Of a stretch of 32,209 bases of DNA, positions 1 to 8,349 are shown one piece after another. This stretch comes from Candidatus Villigracilis propinquus. Its GTDB lineage: Bacteria; Chloroflexota; Anaerolineae; Anaerolineales; Villigracilaceae. A program made the position numbers and the translations under genes. Where the stretch lies: positions 1 to 32,209 of the forward strand of contig JADKDM010000024.1 of the NCBI GenBank assembly GCA_016714565.1, in the 5' to 3' direction. Every line of letters begins with the position of its first letter. The first letter of the stretch is position 1. The notes under the pieces are model-generated. The model made no database searches. It worked only from the letters and a program-made list of their open reading frames with translations, and was not told the DNA's origin.

Positions 1-17
1 AATTCGCCTTTGGATCT

Positions 18-1110
18 TTACACCTTCTTGAACCCCGCACTGGACAGCAACTCCAGCGCACGCATGGAACGGGTTCCGCCTTTGCAGAAGACAACCATGT
101 CATCGGCGCTGTTCAATTCGGAGAGGCGCCCCGCCAATTGTCCCAGCGGAATATTGACAGCGTTGGGTAGGGCAGAAATCTGCAATTCGTGAGGTTCACG
201 CACATCGAGCAGGATCAGGCTCGGGGTAGATGAGAGGCGGTCTTTTAATTCCACAGCATCAACATCCAAACCTGCGCCAGCGGAACCTTCTTCGCCGTAA
301 TCATGACCGGGCACGCCGCAGAACTCTTCGTAGTCGATCAGTTCCTTGATGTCGGCATTCGGGCCGCAGACACGGCAATTGGGATTCTTCTTGAGCTTGA
401 CGAAGTCAAAGGTCATATCCAGCGCGTTGTACAAAAGCAGGCGTCCGATCATCGGGTCGCCAATGCCGAGGAGCACCTTCAGCGCTTCGGTAGCTTGAAG
501 CGTGCCGATGGTGCCGGGCAAAATTCAAGCACGCCGCCCTCCGCACACGAAGGACAAGTCCCGGCGGCGGCGGCTCAGGGAAGAGACAGCGATAACATGG
601 GCCTTCCTTGGCGTAGAACACGCTCACCTGCCCATCAAAGCGGAAGATGGAAGCATACACATTTGGCTTGCCGAGGAAAACCGCCACATCATTGGTCAGG
701 TAACGGGTGGGGAAATTATCCGTGCCGTCGAGGATGATGTCATAATCCTTGGCAATGCGCATGGCGTTTTCAGAAGTGTACGGCTCGTTGTAAACATCCA
801 CTTGAATGTCGGGATTCAAATCCAGCAGCTTCGCCTTCGCACTTTCCACTTTCAACTTGCCAATGGTGGATGTCCCGTGGATGATCTGACGTTGGAGATT
901 GGACGAATCGACGACATCGTAATCTACAAGACCGATGCGCCCCACCCCCGCCGCAGCCAGATACAACGAAACAGGCGACCCCAACCCGCCAGTTCCCACG
1001 ATCAACGCGGACGAGTTCTTCAGCTTGCGCTGGCCTTCCAGTCCCACTTCGGGGATCAACAAGTGGCGCGAGTAACGCAAAATTTCTTCGTGATTAAGTT
1101 CAGGCAGCAT
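18..1110 (-). CDS. moeZ: MoeZ/MoeB-type sulfur-carrier adenylyltransferase with C-terminal rhodanese domain (frame-broken)
   Basis: E1-like enzyme that adenylates the C-terminal Gly-Gly of a ubiquitin-fold sulfur carrier and then loads sulfur through its rhodanese domain. The N-terminal part shows the ThiF/MoeB nucleotide loop GTGGLGSP, the DGTDNFPTRY segment and a zinc CxxC (CYRC). The C-terminal part shows the second zinc CxxC (NCRVC), then a rhodanese domain with active-site loop CKGGTRS. The start at 1110 is the MLPELNHEE methionine, the usual start of this family. The reading frame breaks twice near 525-550: PSCAEGGV, which carries the expected catalytic Cys, is only readable in a third frame. 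Two missing bases in short C and T runs would restore a protein of about 360 residues. Its position after two sulfur carriers, cysM and a JAMM protease supports a role in cysteine biosynthesis rather than only in molybdopterin synthesis. Confidence 0.88.
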
Positions 1111-1191
1111 TAGCCTCTGTCCCGTCACGCGGCTTTGCGAAAACGGGGCTCCGAGGGGAGGGCTTCGACCAAAACAACTCCTCGCAATGCG

Positions 1192-1462
1192 TCCGCCCGC
1201 GATGGACGGAATCAAGCATGATCTTCTCGCCATCTTTGATGGGAGTATTCACACCCTGCAAATCCTTGATGTTGTGCTCGCCCACGAACAAATTGACAAA
1301 TGGACGCAAGTCTCCGCCATCGTTGAACAAATGCGGTTTGATCGTCGGATATTGATTGGTGAGGTCTGTCAGCGCCTCGGAAATGCTCGTACCATTGACA
1401 GTGATTTCAGCTTGTCCATTGGTGTAGGCACGCAACGGAGTTGGGATTCGTAAAACAGGCAT
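1192..1462 (-). CDS. MoaD/ThiS-fold sulfur carrier no. 1 (CysO-like), frame-broken near its end
   Basis: Small ubiquitin-fold sulfur carrier. It starts MPVLRIPTPLR and carries the family features YPTIKPHLF, VNLFVGEHNIKDLQG and DGEKIML. One extra base near 1215 throws the frame. Corrected, the end reads LIPSIAGG, the canonical diglycine that is adenylated and thiocarboxylated. After the diglycine (1192-1197) there is no in-frame stop: the corrected frame runs about 27 residues straight into the MoeZ start. The carrier is therefore either fused to, or made as a precursor in front of, MoeZ, or another indel hides a stop. Coordinates given end at the diglycine. It resembles Mycobacterium CysO, whose partners CysM and Mec are also encoded here. 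Confidence 0.82.
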
Positions 1463-1498
1463 GAGGAGTCTCCTAAAATTTTTATTTTGTCACAACTC

Positions 1499-1555
1499 GG
1501 TGGTCGAGTAGTTTCGAGCGACAGCGAGAAACGTATCGATGGGCTCTCGACCACC
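1499..1555. repeat. Intergenic palindrome, GGTGGTCGAG family, copy A
   Basis: A 57-bp element begins GGTGGTCGAGTAG and ends CTCTCGACCACC, so its ends are inverted repeats around an imperfect GAGCGACAGCGAG core. It lies between the thioredoxin gene and sulfur carrier no. 1. A related copy lies at 2493-2572. The pattern (same ends, variable core, intergenic) fits a dispersed REP-like element rather than a dedicated terminator. Confidence 0.7.
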
Positions 1556-1567
1556 TAAGCTGTAGAT

Positions 1568-1975
1568 TTACAACGTCTGTATCTGTTCCATCAACTTCTC
1601 AACACGGGTCACGCCGTTATTGACATAGCGCGCCTCGCCGCGGGCATTGAGCAGAAAGGTCGTCGGCACGCTCATCACGCCCCAGGTCTTCGCAAGGTCG
1701 GGGCGTTCGGTGGCGTCAATTTCAACGACATGCAATTTCTCGCCCAGCAGACTGGTCAACTTCTCCAGGGCAGGACGCTGCACGGTTTTGCACGGAGCGC
1801 AATCGGGCGTGGTGAAATAAACAATGACAGGCTTATTCGGCAATGGATTCAACAGAGAAGTCACATGGTTGTTTGCGCGTGACAGTAAAAATTGATTCAC
1901 CAGCCAATACGCGCCCACGCCCAAAAATATAATACCAACTGCCGAGACAAAACGCAACAAGAGTTCCGAGTTCAT
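1568..1975 (-). CDS. Membrane-anchored thioredoxin-like protein
   Basis: A 135-residue protein with one N-terminal membrane segment (about residues 8-30) followed by a thioredoxin fold with the redox motif C59-A-P-C62 in FTTPDCAPCK and the cis-proline segment SVPTTF. The topology suggests an extracytoplasmic or membrane-tethered thiol reductase. The start at 1975 is chosen because its ATG overlaps the stop of the upstream DUF4395 gene (ATGA), so the two are translationally coupled. Longer forms would run into that gene. Its place in the sulfur-carrier cysteine cluster suggests it reduces disulfides or per- or polysulfides in this pathway, which is an inference. Confidence 0.85.
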   Translation of the reverse strand: MNSELLLRFVSAVGIIFLGVGAYWLVNQFLLSRANNHVTSLLNPLPNKPVIVYFTTPDCAPCKTVQRPALEKLTSLLGEKLHVVEIDATERPDLAKTWGVMSVPTTFLLNARGEARYVNNGVTRVEKLMEQIQTL

Positions 1976-2466
1976 GCGGTCACTCCTGCTTTCGGTTTTG
2001 CGCCAGGGATCGTTCCCACAGGCGGAAGTTTCCCAAAGCTCGGCACACCCAATCTCGCCAGCCAATAATATACGGCGCAGCCCACGCAGAAACCGCCGAA
2101 AGCATTCAATGAAGCAAGCGCGATCACGATCCAGACCAAAGTCCAGCCTAAGCCTGCAGAACCGAGGAACAAAGCTATCGAGCCTGCCAAAAGGAATGAG
2201 AAGCCAACGATCTGTGAAAAGCGATGCGGCTCGGGGTTGTCATCCAACACATCGGGCTTCATCCATCCACGCGGCTTGAGAATGGACTTGTAAATAAAGC
2301 CGAAGCCCGGGGTTTTCAACACAGCGCCAATTCCCATCACCAAAGCCACAAAGGCTGTCAGGATGGGTTGGTTGAGAACAAAAGCAAGAATGTTCAAAAA
2401 GATAATGAACAATTGATTTGTCTTTAATGCAGAGTGATCCACTTTTTGTAAGGTTTGCGATGTCAT
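1972..2466 (-). CDS. DUF4395 membrane protein
   Basis: A 164-residue protein with four hydrophobic stretches and family-like features: NQPILTAFVAL near the N-terminus, a central KPRGWMKPDVLDDNPEPHRF loop, and a C-terminal FGGFCVGC segment with two cysteines at the membrane. DUF4395 proteins have no proven activity. The conserved FCxGC cysteines and the overlapping downstream thioredoxin suggest a membrane redox relay or a sulfur-compound transporter. The start at 2466 follows an intergenic palindrome; upstream in-frame codons would read through that repeat. Confidence 0.8.
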   Translation of the reverse strand: MTSQTLQKVDHSALKTNQLFIIFLNILAFVLNQPILTAFVALVMGIGAVLKTPGFGFIYKSILKPRGWMKPDVLDDNPEPHRFSQIVGFSFLLAGSIALFLGSAGLGWTLVWIVIALASLNAFGGFCVGCAVYYWLARLGVPSFGKLPPVGTIPGAKPKAGVTA

Positions 2467-2492
2467 ATTAGAATCCTGTGTCGTTATAGTTT

Positions 2493-2572
2493 GGTGGTCG
2501 AGTAACCTGAGCGATCGCGAATATTCATGTGGTCTCGAATGTTTTCGCCATCGCTCGAAACCACCGACCACC
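2493..2572. repeat. Intergenic palindrome, GGTGGTCGAG family, copy B
   Basis: Second copy of the element at 1499-1555. It begins GGTGGTCGAGTAA and ends in CCACCGACCACC, with internal GTGGTCTCGA and CGCTCGAAACCACC, so it looks like two nested or partly duplicated units. It separates the JAMM protease gene from the DUF4395 gene. Confidence 0.7.
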
Positions 2573-2578
2573 GTGTAT

Positions 2579-2992
2579 CTATTGAATTGAAATCTCTTCT
2601 TCTTCATACTTCGAACGATCTTCCACTAACCGCCACGAGCGATGACTCACCGACTTGCCGGCATCCACACGCGTGATGATGTACGAGAAAAACGGCTGCG
2701 CCCATTCGCGGTCATATTCAGAAGGAATGTTCGGGCAATCAGGGTGCGAATGAAACACACCGATCAAGCTCAAGCCAAGGCTGTCCGCTTTCAATTCGGC
2801 TTTGAGATAATCTTCAGGCGTGAACAAAAATCGGTTGTGACGAGCTTCATCTTCGCGCGCATTGGGCAAAGACAAAATCTGCTGCACTTCACCTTCCACG
2901 CCGATCAAAAAGCCAGCCCCCTCTTCAGGGTACGCCGTTTCAACATGCTTGCTAATTTCATTCAGAATATTTGTTGTAATTTTCAAATTCAT
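2579..2992 (-). CDS. mec: JAMM (MPN+) zinc metalloprotease, Mec type
   Basis: A 137-residue single-domain JAMM protease. The full metal motif is visible: Glu at 23/24 (YPEEGAGFLIG), then H81-S-H83-P, seven residues on S91, and D94 (HSHPDCPNIPSEYD). In Mycobacterium tuberculosis the homologue Mec releases cysteine from the CysO-cysteine adduct made by CysM. In Pseudomonas a related enzyme (QbsD) trims residues after the diglycine of a sulfur carrier. The start at 2992 overlaps the stop of cysM by one base (TAATG), so it is coupled to cysM. All catalytic residues are intact and the frame is clean. Confidence 0.93.
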   Translation of the reverse strand: MNLKITTNILNEISKHVETAYPEEGAGFLIGVEGEVQQILSLPNAREDEARHNRFLFTPEDYLKAELKADSLGLSLIGVFHSHPDCPNIPSEYDREWAQPFFSYIITRVDAGKSVSHRSWRLVEDRSKYEEEEISIQ

Positions 2993-3948
2993 TATCCACC
3001 GTCTGTTTTCCACAAACTTTTATCGCTCAAATATTTATAACCGGCATCGGGGAACAGTGTCACCACCACGCCTTCATCCAATTCACTTGCGACTTGAAGC
3101 GCAGCGACTGCCGCCGCCCCGGAGGAGATTCCCACGAAGAGACCTTCCTCCCGCGCCAAGCGGAGCACCATCTCATGCGCCGCTTCGGTCTTAACTGGAA
3201 GCGGGTTGCCCGCGAAGGACTCATCATAAATCCCGGGCTTGATCGCGCTCGGCATGTGCTTGAGTCCTTCCAATCCATGAAAAGGTGCATCGGGCTGAAA
3301 GGAAAGAATTTTCACATCGGGCAGCTGGTCACACAGATAACGCCCCGTGCCCATCAAGGTGCCGGATGTACCGAGGCCAGCGATAAAGTGCGTCACCAAC
3401 CCATCGGTCTGGGCAAAGATCTCAGGTCCCGTGGATAGGTAATGCGCCTGCCAATTGGCAGGATTATTATATTGATTGGCGTACCAATACTGGTCTGGAC
3501 TTTCGGCAGCCATTGCACGCGCTTTGAGAATTGCGCCATCCGAACCTTCGAGCGGATCGGTGAGGATTAATTCCGCGCCCAAGGCTTTGAGAATGGTGAT
3601 GCGCTCTGGGCTGGCACTGGCAGGCAACGCCAATGTGACTGGAATCCCCAACGCCGCGCCAAAGGTCGCGTATGAAATTCCCATATTTCCAGAAGTGGAA
3701 TCCAGCAGGCGCTTGCCATAGCCTAAGGTCCCCATTGACGAGAGCGGTTTGGATTATGTTCAACGCGGGCCTGTCTTTGACAGAGCCGCCCGGGTTAAAC
3801 CATTCAGCTTTGGCGAATATTTGCACATGTGGATCAGGCCGAGGCGGAGTCGGCGAAGCGGGAGGAGCGGCGTATTCCCCACATGGGCAGGCAGCCCATC
3901 CAGCGAGCGTAATTTCGATTCAGTTAATCTAAAGTCTAGTAAGGTCAT
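2992..3948 (-). CDS. cysM: CysM-type cysteine synthase (PLP-dependent), frame-broken
   Basis: PLP enzyme of the O-acetyl- or O-phosphoserine sulfhydrylase family. Order of features: HVGNTPLLPLRRL, the PLP lysine loop FNPGGSVKDRPA, the substrate loop STSGNMGIS, the phosphate-binding loop GLGTSGTLMGTG, and GISSGAA near the C-terminus. The segment APFHGLEGLKHMPSAIKPGIYDE resembles the CysM/CysO-dependent branch more than CysK. Two frame breaks, near 3830 and 3730, split the N-terminal quarter into three frames; the rest is clean. The start at 3948 (MTLLDFRL) is the best in-frame ATG. With a sulfur carrier upstream and Mec downstream, the likely reaction uses carrier thiocarboxylate as sulfur donor. 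Confidence 0.9.
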
Positions 3949-3967
3949 GAAGTCTCTTAAATCAAAA

Positions 3968-4100
3968 GCAGTCAACGGGTAAACAAAAAGACGGCGAACA
4001 AACGCCACACTATGCAAAAGTTTGCTAGCGGGGGTCGTCCAACCGTCTGATCCCGTTGACTGCGGAAAGGTCTATCTCAGGCGGTGGCTACGAGCCCCGC
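3968..4100 (-). promoter_or_regulatory. Structured leader RNA candidate upstream of cysM
   Basis: Between sulfur carrier no. 2 and cysM is about 250 bp without a gene. The minus-strand RNA can form a long imperfect hairpin: 4077-4100 (GCGGGGCTCGTAGCCACCGC, then CTGA) pairs with 4028-4050. Its apical loop contains GCAGTCAACGGG (4052-4063), which is perfectly complementary over 12 nt to CCCGTTGACTGC (3968-3979), about 20 nt before the cysM start. A small GGCG/CGCC hairpin followed by a T-rich stretch lies between them. Loop-to-downstream pairing next to a start codon is typical of a cis-regulatory switch. I do not recognise a known riboswitch class, so a free structured RNA remains possible. 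Confidence 0.5.
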
Positions 4101-4164
4101 GATAGACACAAGCAGTTCAAGTAAGAGTTAATTGTTTTCATGATTTTCCTGTTAGATGTGCGCT

Positions 4165-4192
4165 ATTTTACTTATCTTACCAGATTTGTCAA
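4165..4192 (-). promoter_or_regulatory. Sigma70-type promoter driving the cysM leader
   Basis: On the minus strand TTGACA (4187-4192) is followed after 16 bp by TAAAAT (4165-4170). Transcription would begin near 4158, giving a leader of about 210 nt before cysM. This allows expression of cysM and downstream genes independently of the TPR gene and sulfur carrier no. 2. Confidence 0.55.
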
Positions 4193-4201
4193 TATAGAAA
4201 T

Positions 4202-4497
4202 TCATCCGCCCGTTTGGTGCGACGCACTTCCCCCAGCGGCAGATGCCATCAATATCACCTTATCCCCTTCTTTTGCTCGGTTTCCATTCCGTTCAAGTCC
4301 CTCATGTGGACGCCGTTCACAAAAATATTGAAGTGCCTGCGTAACGCGCCAGTTGCGTCAAACAGATGCGGTTTCAACGCGGGATAACGGATGAGGACAT
4401 TATCAACCAATTCGGCAACCGTGGAGCCGTTCACTTCAAACTCACTTTGGTTGTCCACATAGAATTTCATGAGCGCGGGAAATCGGACGATAGGCAT
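4202..4497 (-). CDS. MoaD/ThiS-fold sulfur carrier no. 2 (CysO-like) with a tail after its diglycine
   Basis: Ubiquitin-fold sulfur carrier starting MPIVRFPALMKFY, with YPALKPHLFDATG and IFVNGVHMRDLNG. One base missing in the A/G run near 4275 ends the raw frame early. Corrected, it reads KEGDKVILMASAAGG, the canonical end of the family, then continues SASHQTGG and stops at 4202-4204. The eight-residue tail would block activation unless trimmed; a JAMM protease is encoded two genes downstream. The tail itself ends in Gly-Gly, so an alternative C-terminus is also possible. It is about 45% identical by eye to sulfur carrier no. 1. Confidence 0.85.
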
Positions 4498-4528
4498 ATG
4501 TTAATTTTACTGCGAGTTGGTCACTTCA

Positions 4529-5921
4529 TTACGGGAAATACTGTTTCAACATTTCATTTGCCAGAGCTGCATAAGCACCACCTGTGTCTATATCGCGGAC
4601 ATAGGTCAACTGATTGAAAGCAGCAGCGCGGTTACCTTGCGCAAGGTGGGTCATGGCGAGGTGGATGTATGCAGAAAAATAATTCGGATAATTGGCAATT
4701 ACATTGGACAAGGTTTGTTCAGCGTTGGCATATCGTCCTGAAGACAAATAAGACCAGCCTAAAGCATCCAACGCATATGGATCGCCTGGCGCAAGCTGAG
4801 CAGCATTTTGCGCGGCGGGCAAACCAATATCTTCCACCTGAATTCCATTCTCTGCACAAAAATTTGCCAGGAGCCGCCAGTACGTTGCTTCTGTTGGAGC
4901 GAGTTCGGTGGCTTTTTGATAAGCCGTTAATGCAGAAGTGAGATCACCCAACTTGAAATAAGCATCGCCAAGCGAAGCCTGCCACGCGGGGTTGGTCGGC
5001 TCGAACTCGGCGGCCAGCGCATACTCGGCGCGCATCTGTTCATATTTTCCAAGGCGACTCCAGTACAAGCCGCGCAATGCGCGAACGATGACGGATGTGT
5101 GATCGAGGGTCAGCGCGCGATCAAGTTCCACGCTTCCACTCTGACCGATTTGCTGTTTCGCTTCGCCAAGCCATGCCCACGCCCCTGCATTTTCCTCATC
5201 CAGTTCGATAGCTTTGTCAAATGCGGCAAGGGACAATTCCCATTCCTGCACGAGTCCAAGAGCGCGGCCAATCGTCAGCATTTGCTCAGAGGCTTCGGGT
5301 TGGGTGGCAGAAAGATTCAAGGCGGCGATCAATGTCTGCACCGCGGATCAGTTTCAGGGTCTAGAGAAGAGGCGAGGTTAATTCGGTGAGGGCTTGTTCC
5401 GGGCGCGAGGAAGGTCAGCAAGAGTCCAAGTCTGTAATGGGTGTAGGGATCGCTCGCATCGAGACGCAATTGATTCTGAAGCGCATCCCGCTCGGCCGGC
5501 CAATCTTTTTGTGCGCGATAAATAAAGGCAAGCCCCGCGTACAGCGAAGCGGAATCATAAAAACGCAACCCCAGTTGGTAGGCGTTCAATGCAGAAGGCA
5601 TGTCGCCTGTGTTGGAGTAGGAATTTCCAGGGCAACCCAGCCCTGCTCGCCGAGTTTGGACGGACGATCTAATAAAGCGATCGCGGCGGGGTATTTTTAT
5701 TTGCATATTCGGCGATGCCCGCCTTTCTCCAAAAGATCGGTACGCCAGGGTAAAAGGCGCGCAGCCTGTTGATAATGCACAGCGGCGTTCGCATACTCCT
5801 GCGCGGCAAGTTCAGCGTCTGCGCGTTTGATGGAGGAATAGCCCGTGTAAAGGATTGGCAAAAGAATAGCCACAACAAGCACAGCCGCCACGAGCAGGAT
5901 GGATATTTTTCTATTTAACAT
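4529..5921 (-). CDS. Membrane-anchored TPR protein, frame-broken
   Basis: An N-terminal membrane segment (MLNRKISILLVAAVLVVAIL) is followed by a long run of tetratricopeptide repeats, recognisable by repeated A-x-x-x-Y/L-D-P spacing, for example LSLAAFDKAIELDEENAGAWAW and LTSALTAYQKATELAPTEATYW as separate repeats. The protein is split over at least three frames, with breaks near 5340, 5690 and in the 5640-5720 stretch, all recoverable by small indels, giving roughly 460 residues. TPR domains are protein-interaction scaffolds; no enzymatic domain is seen. Its stop lies 31 bp before sulfur carrier no. 2, so the two may share a transcript, but there is no functional link visible. Confidence 0.8.
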
Positions 5922-5970
5922 CGTAATGGTAATTATACGTTGGGTGAGCCATATTTTTTTGAACTGGCAG

Positions 5971-5976
5971 TATAAT
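5971..5976 (+). promoter_or_regulatory. Consensus -10 box just before the kinase-like gene
   Basis: A perfect TATAAT ends ten bases before the ATG at 5986. Initiation 6-7 nt downstream would start the RNA two or three bases before the start codon, making a nearly leaderless mRNA. No good -35 box is visible at 16-18 bp. Confidence 0.35.
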
Positions 5977-5985
5977 CACAAGTGC

Positions 5986-8349
5986 ATGAACGCATTTACC
6001 AGCTTAATCCTCACACAACTTACCGTCCCCCCAGGGGATTTGATCTACTATATTGTATTGGTGTTTGCTGTAGCGAGCGCATTGCAATCGGCCTTTAATC
6101 ATTGGCGGGTTAGTGAATTTCCGCAGGCAAAACGCGCCTTTGCGGGGCTTGGCATTTTACTCGGCGCACAGATCCTCATGTTCGTTTTGAGCGGCCTCGG
6201 CTGGCAGCAGATCATTGAGCCGAGAACGATCCTGCCACCGTTGGACAGGGCTTTCATCGCCTTCGGGATCATTTGGATCACATGGCTGTATGCTTTCCCT
6301 GAACCCAACCGTGGGGCAGATGCAGCTGCCACGTTATTAAGCCTGCTCATTTTGGTCATTCTGGGAGTCAGCCTGCTCACATGGCAGGCTCAGATCGCAG
6401 ACCCTCAATTCGCTTCATTAAGTTACAACCAAACCTTCGATGATTGGTCGTGGCAGATCGGTTCATTGCTTTTGGCTCTGGTTGGGATCGCCATCCTGTT
6501 CATCCGCAGACCAGATGGCATGTGGAATGGGATCACCCTTTTATTCCTTGGTTTTCTCGGGCATGTGGGGCATTTGTTTTCCAGATCGAAGGAAATTATT
6601 CGGGGATCGTGCGTCTGGCGTATATGGCGGCGTATCCCATGTTATTGACGCTTCCGCAGCGGTTCGCGCTGCCGAGCCATCAAGCTGTTTCTCCGCCGCC
6701 GCCCGTCCTGCAAGCAGCCAAGCAGGATACGACAAATCACGAACGCAGACGGTACAGCACCGACCCGAAAACATTCCATGCCATGCTTGCACTGGCGGCA
6801 GAATCCAACCCCACAAAAGTTAGTCAGGCTGTTACCCGCGCCATCGCACAGACGATGCTCTCCGACCTGTGCTTCATGATCTATCTGACAGATAACAACA
6901 ATCAGATGGTAATCGCCGGTGGATATGATCTCATCCGCGAAGACAGCCTTGAAGGCGGTTCGCTTAATAAAGGTTCGATTCCCATGCTGGCGAATTCTCT
7001 TCAGCGCGGACGTCCATTGCGAATGCCTGCCAGCAGCACTTCCGCTGATATCAAGGGACTGGGCGATATTCTCGGCCTGACCAATCCCGGTCATTTATTG
7101 AGCGTGCCGATCCTCACACCGGAAAAGACAGCGCTGGGTGGTATCCTTCTGCTCTCCCCTTATTCAGACCGCACATGGACGGCGGAAGATCAGGCATTTC
7201 TTTCCAACATTGCCACTTCGCTGGTACCCATTATCAAGCGCAGCCAAAATCTAAACAAGCTGGAATCGCAGGCAGAGCAGGCGCGCACGCAGACCATTCA
7301 ACTGGAACGCCAGGTGCAAGAACTCAGCCAGCAACTGGAAGCGGCCAAAGCAGAGATCCAAAAGGGCGGCGCAGCGGAGGCATCGTCCCTGCGGGTGGCG
7401 CAGGAAGAATCGATTCAGATCATTGAACAGTTGCAGCAGGAAAATGCGGAACTGCGTTCCGGGAAAAACCTACAGCCTTCGGTTTCCTCTCCACAGGTTG
7501 AGAAGGAATTGAAGGCAACCTTACAGGAGGTTGCCCGCCTGCAAAACCAACTCGCAGACGCGAACATGAAAGCGCACGAAATGGAAAAGGGACGCGCGGC
7601 TACAAAGAGTACAGAGCAGGCCGAAGTGATCGCTTCCATTTCGCAGGAATTACGCCAGCCGCTTTCCTCTATTGTGGGTTATACAGACCTGCTGCTTGGT
7701 GAATCGGTGGGCATTCTCGGCGCGCTGCAACGAAAATTCGTCGAGCGGATCAAGGCTTCGACAGAGCGCATCCGCAGTTTGACGGATGACATGATCCAGA
7801 TCACTACGCTGGAAAATGAATTGAACGACCTCAAGCCCGAATCAGTGGACTTGAATTCGATCATTGATAATGCCATGTCATACACAAGTACGCAGGTGCG
7901 TGAGAAAAATATTTCCATTCACCTGGAATTGCCAAAGATACTGGCGCCATTCAAGCAGACCGCGAAGCCTTGCAACAGATATTGATCCACTTGCTGCAAA
8001 ATGCCGGGGCGGCGTCTCCGTTCGAGGGCACGGTCAGGCTCAAGGTCCAGACCCAGAGCGAAAATAATCTAGAATATATTCTCATTCAAGTATCAGACAG
8101 CGGCGGCGGCATCGCATCTGCTGACCTGCCGCGAGTCTTTACCCGTTTGTACCGTGCTGAAAATGTTCTCATTCAGGGCGTTGGTGACACAGGGGTTGGT
8201 CTTTCTATTGCAAAGACGCTCACCGAAGCGCATCATGGACGGATCTGGGTGGAAAGCGAGCAGGGTGCGGGCTCCACATTTAGCGTGCTGCTGCCAATCG
8301 CCGGTTCGACAGTTTCTGAAAAAGTAGTGAGACAAAAGGAAAGAAATGA
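5986..8349 (+). CDS. Membrane histidine-kinase-like sensor lacking the phospho-acceptor His (frame-broken)
   Basis: Domain order: about six membrane segments (5986-6650), a GAF-like sensor (about 6780-7230), a long coiled coil rich in Q, E and L (about 7250-7620), a dimerisation/H-box region, and a HATPase domain. The H-box reads SISQELRQPLSSIVGY: the normal His is Gln (codon CAG at 7644-7646). The ATP-binding part keeps the N-box (LLQNA), G1 (DSGGGI) and G2 (GDTGVGLSIAK). Frame breaks near 6585 and 7960 are clear. The final frame stays open to 8452, overlapping the next gene by 107 bp; a frame slip near 8325 would instead end it at TGA 8347-8349, overlapping the next ATG, and that end is given here. 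It is likely a non-autophosphorylating receptor or a partner subunit. Confidence 0.8.

Noticed and set aside
4028..4100. A tRNA gene: about 73 bases with GCGGGG / CCCCGC ends
   Set aside because: No T-loop (TTCRANY) and no D-loop pattern on either strand, and the inner pairing is one long hairpin rather than a cloverleaf.
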